A stretch of 5,564 bases of DNA, from positions 1-5,564 of the forward strand of contig JAGQUE010000054.1 in the NCBI GenBank assembly GCA_020438665.1. Reading direction: 5' to 3'. The notes under the pieces were generated by a model that was given only the letters and a program-made list of their open reading frames with translations, had not been told where the DNA came from and searched no databases. Position numbers and translations under genes: made by a program. Shown one piece after another: positions 1 to 5,564 of this stretch. This stretch comes from Nocardioidaceae bacterium (GTDB taxonomy: Bacteria; Actinomycetota; Actinomycetes; Propionibacteriales; Nocardioidaceae). Positions within the stretch are counted from its first letter, which is position 1; every line of letters begins with the position of its first letter.

Positions 1-1214
1 TCAACAAGGCCCACTCGGCCGCCTATGGACTCGTCTCCTACTGGACCGCCTACCTCAAGGCCAACTACCCGGCCGAATACATGGCCGCCCTGCTCACCTC
101 GGTCAAGGACGACAAGGACAAGTCCGCGATCTATCTCAACGAGTGTCGCCGGATGAAGATCCAGGTGCTCCCGCCGGACGTCAACGAGTCCGAGGCGACC
201 TTCACCCCCGTCGGCAACGACGTGCGGTTCGGACTGACCGCCGTCCGCAACGTGGGTGCCAACGTCGTGGCCGAGATCGTGGCCGCCCGCAAGGAGAAGG
301 GCCGCTACACCGACTTCAACGACTTCCTCGAGAAGGTGCCCGCGCTGGTCTGCAACAAGCGCGTCATCGAGTCGCTGGTCAAGGCGGGCGCCTTCGACGA
401 GATGAAGCACAAGCGCCGGGCGCTGGTGGCCGTCCACGAGACCGCGGTCGACCAATACGTCGACATCAAGCGCAACCAGGCGATCGGGCAGGACTCGCTG
501 TTCGCCGGCCTGGACGACCTCGACGGCGGCAGCAATGCGTTCGGGGTGTCGGTGGCCATCCCCGACATCGACGAGTGGGACAAGATGACCCTGCTCGGCC
601 ACGAGCGCGACATGCTCGGTCTCTATGTGTCCGACCATCCGCTGCTGGGTCTCGAGCATGTGCTGTCGGCCGGGACCGACTGCACGATCGGCCAGCTCAT
701 GCTCGACGAGGATCGCCCCGACGGCTCCAACGTGACAGTCAGCGGCCTCATCACCGCCGTGCAGCGCAAGATCACCAAGCGTGGTGACGCCTGGGCGATG
801 ATCACCCTCGAGGACCTCGACGGCGCCATCGACGTGCTGCTGTTCCCCAGCGCCTACCAGCTGGCCTCGCCCTACCTCACCGAGGATGCCATCGTCACAG
901 TCCGAGGCCGGCTCTCGCGAAGCAAGGACCAGCCCGAGCTCCACGGCCAGGAGGTCACGGTCCCCGACCTCAGCGAGGGTCCTTCGGGTCCGGTCGTGAT
1001 CAGCCTGCCGTCGACCCGGTGCACCGCCCCCGTCATCGAGCAGCTGCGCGAGGTGCTGTCGACCCACCCCGGGCTGACCGAGGTGCGGCTGCGCCTGCTC
1101 GCCCGCAACGGCACCACGGTGATGCGCCTCGACGACCGGCTGCGTGTCGCCCCGAGTCCCGAGCTCTACGCCGACCTCAAGCAGCTGCTGGGGCCCGGAT
1201 GCCTGGCCGGGTGA
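1..1214 (+). CDS. dnaE: DNA polymerase III subunit alpha, C-terminal part (5' end outside window)
   Basis: This is the catalytic subunit of the replicative DNA polymerase, acting in the cytoplasm at the replication fork. The frame is open from base 3, and 403 residues are visible out of the roughly 1,150-1,200 usual for the family. The fragment opens with the DnaE signature NKAHSAAYGLVSYWTAYLKA, just before the ATG at 81, so that ATG is internal and not a start. Counting from the residue encoded at 81, a helix-hairpin-helix-like stretch (FGLTAVRNVGANVVAEIV) lies at about 50-67. QDSLF at 137-141 fits the beta-clamp-binding consensus. The conserved LGHERDMLGLYVSDHPL segment lies at about 172-188. 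An OB fold lies at about 217-290, followed by a short C-terminal domain to residue 377. The PHP and polymerase active sites are upstream of the window. No frameshift is visible. It is most likely the essential DnaE1-type enzyme; the mutagenic DnaE2 paralogue is less likely because DnaE2 usually lacks a good clamp motif. Confidence 0.96.
   Translation, partial: NKAHSAAYGLVSYWTAYLKANYPAEYMAALLTSVKDDKDKSAIYLNECRRMKIQVLPPDVNESEATFTPVGNDVRFGLTAVRNVGANVVAEIVAARKEKGRYTDFNDFLEKVPALVCNKRVIESLVKAGAFDEMKHKRRALVAVHETAVDQYVDIKRNQAIGQDSLFAGLDDLDGGSNAFGVSVAIPDIDEWDKMTLLGHERDMLGLYVSDHPLLGLEHVLSAGTDCTIGQLMLDEDRPDGSNVTVSGLITAVQRKITKRGDAWAMITLEDLDGAIDVLLFPSAYQLASPYLTEDAIVTVRGRLSRSKDQPELHGQEVTVPDLSEGPSGPVVISLPSTRCTAPVIEQLREVLSTHPGLTEVRLRLLARNGTTVMRLDDRLRVAPSPELYADLKQLLGPGCLAG
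489..503 (+). other. Internal beta-clamp-binding motif of DnaE
   Basis: These codons read QDSLF, matching the QxxLF pattern with which polymerase III alpha subunits contact the sliding clamp. The motif lies after the polymerase and helix-hairpin-helix regions and before the OB fold, which is where the internal clamp motif sits in known alpha subunits. The pattern is seen directly; the binding role is inferred from the family. Confidence 0.7.
729..950 (+). other. OB-fold domain of DnaE
   Basis: The encoded segment begins GSNVTVSGLITAVQRKITKR and continues with DAWAMITLEDLDGAIDVLLF and a VTVRGRLS strand. This is the alternating beta-strand pattern of the tRNA-anticodon-type OB fold in bacterial alpha subunits, which contacts single-stranded template DNA. 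The boundaries are approximate. Confidence 0.75.
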
Positions 1215-1759
1215 GGTCGGCCCCGCTGCGCGTCGTGGTCGTCGTCCTCGTCGTCGGTGGGCTCTTCACCGCGGGTGGGACCGTGGGCGGCTGGCTCTGG
1301 GAGCGGCATTGGGCTCCGGTGACCGGTGTCGCCTATCAGCATCAGTTCGTCCTGGTCGGCCAGGCGCCCGCCCGGGCGTTCTCGGCCACGAGTTCCTACC
1401 TCGTGCTGGCGCTCCTGCTGGGACTGGTGCTCGGGGTCAGTGTCGCCCTGGTGGTCCGGGGGCGCGAGTGGGCGACGCTCGTGACCGTGGTCGGCGCCTC
1501 GGCGTGGGCGGCCTGGCTGATGGCGGCCGTCGGGCACCGCCTCGGGCCCGCCGACCCGGCGGTGGCCGCGGCGGCGGCCGACGACTTCACCCGCATCCCA
1601 CAGGACCTGACCGTGAGCGGGGTGAGCCCGTTCCTGGCGCTCCCGTTCGGCGCGATCCTGGGCCTGGCCGGTGGGTTCGTGCTGCTCACGATCTTCCCCC
1701 GGTTGCGCTCCGAACAACCCATCGACCTGGCTAGGCTGTCACCCGACACGACGCACTGA
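1199..1759 (+). CDS. Small four-helix membrane protein of unknown function
   Basis: The predicted protein has 186 residues. Four hydrophobic segments stand out: about 11-33 (valine-rich VVVVVLVVGGLFTAGG), 66-87 (YLVLALLLGLVLGVSVALVV), 91-112 (WATLVTVVGASAWAAWLMAA) and 145-167 (PFLALPFGAILGLAGGFVLL). Arginines at 4, 6 and 11 and after the second and fourth helices suggest that both ends are in the cytoplasm, with external loops of about 32 residues each. No catalytic motif is recognisable. It could belong to the DUF2567-like actinobacterial membrane proteins, but I cannot confirm this. The ATG at 1199 overlaps the end of dnaE by 16 bases and has GGGG five bases upstream. A GTG at 1211 overlaps the dnaE stop as GTGA and would give 182 residues; it is a credible alternative start. 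Either overlap implies cotranscription and probable translational coupling with dnaE. The open frame continues upstream to 1019, but that is only a shadow of dnaE. Confidence 0.8.
   Translation: MPGRVRSAPLRVVVVVLVVGGLFTAGGTVGGWLWERHWAPVTGVAYQHQFVLVGQAPARAFSATSSYLVLALLLGLVLGVSVALVVRGREWATLVTVVGASAWAAWLMAAVGHRLGPADPAVAAAAADDFTRIPQDLTVSGVSPFLALPFGAILGLAGGFVLLTIFPRLRSEQPIDLARLSPDTTH
1732..1737 (+). promoter_or_regulatory. Candidate -10 box (TAGGCT) before the DUF3352 gene
   Basis: TAGGCT fits the actinobacterial TANNNT -10 pattern. It lies inside the last codons of the upstream membrane protein gene and would start a transcript near 1744, giving a leader of about 50 bases before the ATG at 1797. 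No -35 box is visible at normal spacing, and read-through from dnaE is equally possible. This is a weak call based on the motif alone. Confidence 0.25.
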
Positions 1760-1784
1760 CGCGAGCCGTCCCGGCCGCGCAGGA

Positions 1785-1792
1785 TGGGGGAG
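1785..1792 (+). promoter_or_regulatory. Ribosome binding site of the DUF3352 gene
   Basis: A purine-rich run ending GGGGGAG lies four to five bases before the ATG at 1797. It decides the start: the frame is open upstream to 1671, but that part overlaps the preceding gene, has no comparable site, and encodes a sequence with no family features. Confidence 0.65.
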
Positions 1793-1796
1793 CACC

Positions 1797-3557
1797 ATGT
1801 CCAACGACTTTCCGTCCACCGGACCCACCGGCGGCCTCCCGGGCGGGCCCCAGGGACCGCCTCAGTCCTGGGGTACGCCTCCACCTGCCGGTGCGCCGAT
1901 GCCGCCGCAGGGGCCAGCCCCCGAATACCTCACCCAGGGCGGTGGTGCGCCGCTCCCGCCGCCCTCCGCCGCACCGCGCCGAGGCAACGGCCGACGGATC
2001 GCGCTCATCGGTGGCGCCGTGGTCGGCCTCGGTGCGCTGGGCGCCGCCGCCACCTGGGCATTCGTGACGCTGTCCGGGGGCGGCCCCCAACCCGACGAGG
2101 CGCTGCCCGACACCACGCTGGCCTATCTGAGCGTCGACCTCGACCCATCGGCGAGCCAGAAGATCGAAGCCATCAAGATGCTCAAGAAGTTCCCCGGCTT
2201 CAACGACCAGGTCAAGATCGAGTCCGGTGACGACCTGCGCCGCACGGTGTTCGACGTCGCCCAGGACGCGTCGCCCTGCGCCAACCTCGACTATGACGAG
2301 GACATCGCCCCCTGGATCGGTGACCGCGCGGCCGTGGCCGCCGTGATGGTCGACGACAAGCCGACACCCGTGGTCGCGCTCCAGGTCACGGACGCCAAGG
2401 CAGCGGACGCCGGCCTCGCCAAGCTCGCCCACTGCAGTGCCACGGGAGACGCAGACGAGGCGGGGGAGACCACCGACCTCGGCTGGAACATCACCGGCGA
2501 CTACGCCGTCCTCGCCGAGGACGACGCGACCGCGGACAGCGTGGCCAAGGCCGCGGCCGCCACCTCGCTGGCCGACGACCCCGCCTACACCCAGTGGACC
2601 GAGGCGGTCGGTGACCGCGGCATCATGTCCATGTATGCCTCCCCCCAGATCGGGGAGCTCGCCGCCAATGCGCTCGACGGCCTCGGCAACGACTTCGGGA
2701 TGTCCGACGGCCTCGTCCCATCAGCCAGCGTCGAGCAGAGCAGCCTCCACGCCGACGACAGCACCGACGCGGCCACCGAGATGCTCAAGGACTTCAAAGG
2801 CATGGCGGCCACGCTGCGCTTCAGTGACGGGTCCCTGGAGATGGAGTGGGTCGGTGACCCCGGCAAGTCCTTCGAGCTCTATGGCAACGGGGCTGGAACC
2901 GACGTGATCAGCACGCTGCCTGCGGACACCGCGGCGGCGTTCGGCGTGCAGTTCGCCGACGGCTGGTTCACCACCTTCCTCGACCAGGTCGTGCCCCAGA
3001 TGGGCGACGGCACCACCGTCGACGACGTCATGTCGCAGCTGGAGTCGGCCACCGGACTGGCGCTGCCCGAGGACATCGAGACCCTGACCGGTGACTCCAT
3101 GGTGATGGCGCTGGGCAGTGACTTCGACGTCAACACCCTCGAACAGACCACCGACGGCAGCGGCGTGCCGGTCGGCATGAAGATCCACGGCGACCCGGCG
3201 GGAATCGAGTCGGTGCTCGACAAGCTGCGAGGTCAGCTGCCCACCGAGGCGGCCGACATCCTGACCAGCGACAGCGCGGGCGAGTTCGTCGCGATCGCGC
3301 CCGACGCCAGCTATCGCGCGGCGCTGCTGGAGGACGGCGGGCTCGGCGACACGGCGACGTTCAAGGAGATCCTTCCCAACGCGAACAAGGCGGTGGGGTT
3401 GCTCTATGTGGACTTCGACGCCAACGACTGGCTGGTCCAGCTCGCGGGCGACGACCAGGAGATCGCCGACAACCTCGAGCCGCTGTCCGGCCTCGGCTTG
3501 ACCGCGTGGGTTGAGGGCGACGCCTCTCACGCCATGCTGCGGCTCACGACCGACTGA
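1797..3557 (+). CDS. DUF3352 family membrane-anchored protein with Pro/Gly-rich N-terminus
   Basis: The predicted protein has 586 residues. Residues 1-65 are rich in Pro, Gly and Ala and probably disordered in the cytoplasm, ending in a basic patch (RRGNGRR, 61-67). One transmembrane segment follows at about 68-92, and the remainder is a large, acidic extracytoplasmic region. The start of that region (LPDTTLAYLSVDLDPSASQK, 104-122) and the later APWIGDR (171-177) are typical of actinobacterial DUF3352 proteins. The external part seems to contain two related modules, about 104-354 and 374-586. Each has an LP-x-x-T-x-A strand, an (I/P)W-IGDR/TGDSM segment, a PV-strand followed by a helix, and a closing hydrophobic strand pair. 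Only two cysteines occur (161 and 213), both external, so a disulfide is possible. No enzyme motif is visible and the function is unknown. The gene follows the small membrane protein by 37 bases and is probably cotranscribed with it. Family assignment is from memory of sequence style, not a search. Confidence 0.85.
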   Translation: MSNDFPSTGPTGGLPGGPQGPPQSWGTPPPAGAPMPPQGPAPEYLTQGGGAPLPPPSAAPRRGNGRRIALIGGAVVGLGALGAAATWAFVTLSGGGPQPDEALPDTTLAYLSVDLDPSASQKIEAIKMLKKFPGFNDQVKIESGDDLRRTVFDVAQDASPCANLDYDEDIAPWIGDRAAVAAVMVDDKPTPVVALQVTDAKAADAGLAKLAHCSATGDADEAGETTDLGWNITGDYAVLAEDDATADSVAKAAAATSLADDPAYTQWTEAVGDRGIMSMYASPQIGELAANALDGLGNDFGMSDGLVPSASVEQSSLHADDSTDAATEMLKDFKGMAATLRFSDGSLEMEWVGDPGKSFELYGNGAGTDVISTLPADTAAAFGVQFADGWFTTFLDQVVPQMGDGTTVDDVMSQLESATGLALPEDIETLTGDSMVMALGSDFDVNTLEQTTDGSGVPVGMKIHGDPAGIESVLDKLRGQLPTEAADILTSDSAGEFVAIAPDASYRAALLEDGGLGDTATFKEILPNANKAVGLLYVDFDANDWLVQLAGDDQEIADNLEPLSGLGLTAWVEGDASHAMLRLTTD

Positions 3558-3574
3558 GCGCAACACCAGCCGAT

Positions 3575-4072
3575 CTAGGGTCGGCCGATCGGGGCCACCA
3601 CGGCTCCGGTCAGCCGGACCAGGTCGTCGGTCGCCAGCTCCACGTCGAGCCCACGGCGGCCGCCCGACACGAAGATCGTGGCCCACAGCAGTGCCGTCTC
3701 GTCCAGAGCGGTGGGGTGTTTCTTCTTCTGGCCGATCGGGGAGATCCCGCCCGCGACATAGCCGGTCGCGCGCTCGGCAGCGGCCACGTCCGCCATCGCC
3801 GCGCGCGCTCCGCCCAGGGCGCGGGCGAGCGCCTTGAGGTCCAGCTGCCCGGTGACAGGGACGACGCCGACGACCAGCCCCCCGTCGAGGTTGGCCAGCA
3901 GGGTCTTGAACACCCGGTCCGGCTCGACCCCGAGGGCCTGCGCCGCCTCGAGGCCGTAGGAGGCGGCCCGCGGGTCGTGGTCATAGGCGTGGAGCGAGAA
4001 CGCCACCCCTGCGCGCGCGAGCGCGACGGTGGCCGGCGTACCGCCGCCCGACGCCGAGGACTTCTTGGCCAT
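3575..4072 (-). CDS. ybaK: Cys-tRNA(Pro)/Cys-tRNA(Cys) deacylase, YbaK/EbsC family
   Basis: The 165-residue protein has the length typical of YbaK. Family enzymes act in the cytoplasm as free-standing editing domains that hydrolyse cysteine mischarged onto tRNA(Pro) by prolyl-tRNA synthetase. The diagnostic region is clear: RVFKTLLA at 53-60, holding the conserved lysine (56) equivalent to the catalytically important one in known YbaK proteins, and the signature [20 protein letters not shown] at 104-123. The N-terminal part ([20 protein letters not shown]) and the Leu/Gly-rich middle ([20 protein letters not shown]) also match the family. The ATG at 4072 gives a normal N-terminus, although only a weak GG-rich ribosome site precedes it. 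The gene follows the LON-domain gene by 11 bases on the same strand, so it is very likely its cotranscribed partner. It converges with the DUF3352 gene, with 17 bases between the stop codons. Confidence 0.95.
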   Translation of the reverse strand: MAKKSSASGGGTPATVALARAGVAFSLHAYDHDPRAASYGLEAAQALGVEPDRVFKTLLANLDGGLVVGVVPVTGQLDLKALARALGGARAAMADVAAAERATGYVAGGISPIGQKKKHPTALDETALLWATIFVSGGRRGLDVELATDDLVRLTGAVVAPIGRP

Positions 4073-4083
4073 CCGCGCCGGGC

Positions 4084-4749
4084 CTAGTTGGGCGACCAGC
4101 GGGTCCGGGCCACGTCGGTGGCCGGGAGCGAGGGCAGCACGGCCATCGCGCGGATCTCGGCGCGAAGCAGGTCGGTCACCAGGGCCAGTCGCTCGGCGGC
4201 GCTGTCGGACTCCAGGAGCGTCTGGCGGTCGGGCAGCGGCAGTGGGGCCGCAGCCGCGAGGGTCCAGGACAGATAGGTGGGGTCCGAGGGCAGCTGCCCG
4301 GTGAACGGGTCGTCGCGGATCTGCGTGATCGCCGACCGGTAGGCCACGAAGGCGCTCACGGCCGCGGCGACCGTCGGGACCGGGATCTCCTCGTCGACCT
4401 CGGGCAGGTCTGCCACCTCACCGAGGGGGAAGTCGCCGGAGGTGTCCAGCTGGTTGAGCCTGATGCGGTCGCGGGCGACGACCTCGATGTCGTAGCTGCC
4501 ATCGGCCGCCGCCGACACCTCGACGAGCTGGAGCCGGCAGCCGACCCGATAGAGGGACTGCGCCCCGTGGTCGCCGACCTCGTAGCCTTCGCGGATGCCG
4601 ACCGTCCCGAGCAGCCGCTCGGCGGGGTCGGGCTGCTCGAGGAGCGCGGCGATGAGCGCGCGGTAGCGAGGCTCGAACACGTGCAGGGGGATGACGGCCC
4701 CGGGGAACAGCACGGTGTTCAGGGGGAACATCGGCAGCCGCGTCGTCAC
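4084..4749 (-). CDS. LON substrate-binding domain protein (peptidase S16 N-terminal domain only)
   Basis: The predicted protein has 221 residues. The N-terminus [20 protein letters not shown] (5-24), followed by FEPRYRALI (25-33), is the hallmark of the LON N-terminal substrate-binding domain. Later segments also fit stand-alone actinobacterial members: [17 protein letters not shown] (48-64), the [10 protein letters not shown] strand (69-78), VARDRIRL (91-98) and [20 protein letters not shown] (160-179). There is no AAA+ ATPase and no Ser-Lys protease domain, so it is not a Lon protease; a role in binding unfolded protein is inferred from the domain only. I chose the GTG at 4749. It lies 7 bases after a TAGGGT box, which suggests a leaderless transcript; AGGG in the same stretch could instead be a ribosome site. 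An ATG at 4731 would give 215 residues. The frame stays open to 5208, but that extension is antisense to hisD and is not coding. ybaK follows by 11 bases. Confidence 0.9.
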   Translation of the reverse strand: MTTRLPMFPLNTVLFPGAVIPLHVFEPRYRALIAALLEQPDPAERLLGTVGIREGYEVGDHGAQSLYRVGCRLQLVEVSAAADGSYDIEVVARDRIRLNQLDTSGDFPLGEVADLPEVDEEIPVPTVAAAVSAFVAYRSAITQIRDDPFTGQLPSDPTYLSWTLAAAAPLPLPDRQTLLESDSAAERLALVTDLLRAEIRAMAVLPSLPATDVARTRWSPN

Positions 4750-4756
4750 AGCAGTG

Positions 4757-4762
4757 ACCCTA
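4757..4762 (-). promoter_or_regulatory. -10 box (TAGGGT) of a probable leaderless promoter for the LON-ybaK unit
   Basis: Read on the minus strand, TAGGGT is followed by 7 bases (CACTGCT) and then the GTG start codon at 4749. Transcription from such a TANNNT box normally begins about 7 bases downstream, that is, at the start codon. No -35 box is visible, which is common for actinobacterial promoters. The alternative reading of AGGG as a ribosome site with 8-base spacing cannot be excluded. Confidence 0.5.
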
Positions 4763-4844
4763 TCCAGACCGGCCACGCTCCGGCGCCAGGCTCGGGCGCG
4801 TCCCACGAAGCAGCGGCACGCGCGGCAGCGGCCGCCGCCCCACC

Positions 4845-4850
4845 TAGAAT
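4845..4850 (+). promoter_or_regulatory. -10 box (TAGAAT) of a probable leaderless hisD promoter
   Basis: TAGAAT is close to the sigma-70-type consensus TATAAT and is followed by exactly 7 bases (CTGCGAC) and the hisD ATG. No Shine-Dalgarno sequence lies between, which supports a leaderless message. The bases around 4821-4828, where a -35 box would sit, are GC-rich and show no TTGACA-like sequence. Confidence 0.6.
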
Positions 4851-4857
4851 CTGCGAC

Positions 4858-5564
4858 ATGATCCGACGCATCGACCTCCGTGGCGCGGCAGCGCCCGTCG
4901 ACGACCGGCCTGTGGTCCCACGGGCCGACTTCGACGTGGAGGCCGCGCTGCATGCGGTCGGGCCGATCTGCGAGGCCGTGCGCACGCGCGGTGAGGAGGC
5001 GATCACGGAGCTCTCCGAGCGCTTCGACGGCATCGCGCCCCCGAGCCTGCGGGTGCCGTTCGGGGCGCTCGTGGACGCGCTCGCGGCGCTCGACCCCGCG
5101 GTCCGCGCCGGACTCGAGGAGTCGATCCGCCGGCTCCGGCTCACCTGTCAGGCAGAGCTCGAGGCCGACGTGACCACGACTGTGGCCCCGGGGGCGACCG
5201 TGACCCACCGCAAGGTCCCGGTCGACCGGGTCGGGCTCTATGTGCCCGGCGGGCTGGCTCCGCTGGTGTCCAGCGTCGTGATGAACGTCGTCCCCGCCCA
5301 GGTCGCCGGCGTCGGCTCGATCGCCTTGGCCAGCTCACCCCAGCGCGACAACGGCGGGCTGCCGGCGCCCACCATCCTGGCCGCCTGTGCCCTGCTCGGG
5401 GTCGAGGAGGTCTATGCGGTCGGTGGCGCCCAGGCGATCGCAATGTTCGCCTATGGCGCGGGGGAGTGCCGCCCGGTCAACCTCGTCACGGGCCCGGGCA
5501 ACATCTATGTGGTGGCAGCCAAGCGGCTGCTGCGCGGCGTGGTCGGCATCGACTCCGAGGCCGG
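4858..5564 (+). CDS. hisD: Histidinol dehydrogenase, N-terminal part (3' end outside window)
   Basis: The enzyme performs the last two steps of histidine biosynthesis, oxidising L-histidinol to L-histidine with two NAD+ and a zinc ion, in the cytoplasm. The window shows 235 codons plus two bases, about half of the usual 430-440 residues. Family features include the N-terminal [20 protein letters not shown] (26-45), then [20 protein letters not shown] (124-143), VPAQVAGV (145-152), the [16 protein letters not shown] segment (185-200) and [13 protein letters not shown] (211-223), and finally IDSEA at the edge. The catalytic Glu-His pair and most zinc ligands lie beyond the window. The start is the ATG at 4858, since this gives the normal N-terminus MIRRIDLRG and sits 7 bases after a -10 box, with no ribosome site. 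It is divergent from the LON-domain gene and probably leads a his operon to the right; the downstream genes are not visible. Confidence 0.96.
   Translation, partial: MIRRIDLRGAAAPVDDRPVVPRADFDVEAALHAVGPICEAVRTRGEEAITELSERFDGIAPPSLRVPFGALVDALAALDPAVRAGLEESIRRLRLTCQAELEADVTTTVAPGATVTHRKVPVDRVGLYVPGGLAPLVSSVVMNVVPAQVAGVGSIALASSPQRDNGGLPAPTILAACALLGVEEVYAVGGAQAIAMFAYGAGECRPVNLVTGPGNIYVVAAKRLLRGVVGIDSEA

Larger units (their letters stand above)
4750..4857. promoter_or_regulatory. Divergent intergenic regulatory region between the LON-domain gene and hisD
   Basis: These 108 bases separate two divergent start codons and are the only substantial non-coding stretch in the window. They hold a -10-like box at each end and a GC-rich centre with the direct repeat GCAGCGGC at 4810-4817 and 4825-4832. 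A short hairpin (GCGGC/GCCGC, 4822-4826 with 4831-4835) overlaps the second repeat copy. There is no room for a T-box or attenuator leader ahead of hisD if transcription starts at its ATG. Confidence 0.6.

Noticed and set aside
143..787. Second plus-strand open frame within dnaE (214 codons)
   Set aside because: Its product is Arg/Gly-rich low-complexity sequence, and dnaE in the other frame is clearly the conserved coding sequence.
1019..1198. Upstream extension of the four-helix membrane protein frame
   Set aside because: It lies entirely within the conserved dnaE 3' end in another frame and encodes an Arg/Pro/Ala-rich stretch typical of frame shadows.
3569..3592. Inverted repeat CCGATC (3570-3575) and GATCGG (3587-3592) at the convergent stop codons, as a bidirectional terminator
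   Set aside because: The stem is only 6 base pairs with an 11-base loop, has no T tract on either side, and overlaps the last codons of ybaK. It is too weak to call in DNA this GC-rich.
2721..3686. Long minus-strand open frame antisense to the DUF3352 gene (321 codons)
   Set aside because: It lies opposite a well-supported gene, overlaps the 3' end of ybaK in another frame, and its product is low-complexity Arg/Gly/Val-rich with no recognisable domain. Such frames are a normal by-product of GC-rich third positions.
3511..4304. Plus-strand open frames (3511-3837, 3716-4087, 4029-4304) opposite ybaK and the LON-domain gene
   Set aside because: ybaK and the LON-domain protein match known families along their whole length on the minus strand, and the plus-strand products show no domain.
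4750..5208. N-terminal extension of the LON-domain open frame to 5208
   Set aside because: The extension runs antisense through the hisD start region, its product does not resemble any LON N-terminus, and the conserved domain begins right after the GTG at 4749.
5141..5443. Minus-strand open frame opposite hisD
   Set aside because: It is a Arg/Pro-rich shadow of the conserved hisD codons, with no supporting ribosome site or domain.

Overview
The window is ordinary chromosomal housekeeping DNA from a high-G+C actinobacterium. The evidence is the very GC-rich sequence, strong G/C bias at third codon positions, long spurious open frames on the opposite strand, actinobacterial-type DnaE and HisD sequences, and TANNNT -10 boxes placed directly before start codons. 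A Nocardioides- or Intrasporangiaceae-like organism would fit, but that is a guess from sequence style. I see no mobile element, tRNA, rRNA, CRISPR array or phage gene.

Layout, left to right. The 3' end of dnaE (replicative DNA polymerase III alpha subunit) enters from the left edge and stops at 1214. A small four-helix membrane protein gene overlaps its end. After 37 bases comes a large gene for a proline/glycine-rich, single-pass membrane protein with a DUF3352-type extracytoplasmic part. These three genes run on the + strand. The DUF3352 gene meets a two-gene minus-strand unit end to end, with 17 bases between the stop codons. That unit is transcribed in the order LON-domain protein, then ybaK (Cys-tRNA deacylase), 11 bases apart. 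A divergent intergenic region of 108 bases (4750-4857) separates the LON-domain gene from hisD (histidinol dehydrogenase), which runs off the right edge and probably begins a histidine biosynthesis operon.

The genes cover unrelated housekeeping jobs: replication, envelope proteins of unknown role, translation quality control, and histidine biosynthesis. The arrangement resembles a conserved actinobacterial neighbourhood rather than an accessory island. I found no convincing new biological system.

The best second-look signals are two. First, the divergent LON/hisD promoter region has on both strands a TANNNT box exactly 7 bases before the start codon, the layout of leaderless transcripts. Second, the extracytoplasmic part of the DUF3352 protein appears to be an ancient tandem duplication of one module of about 210-250 residues.
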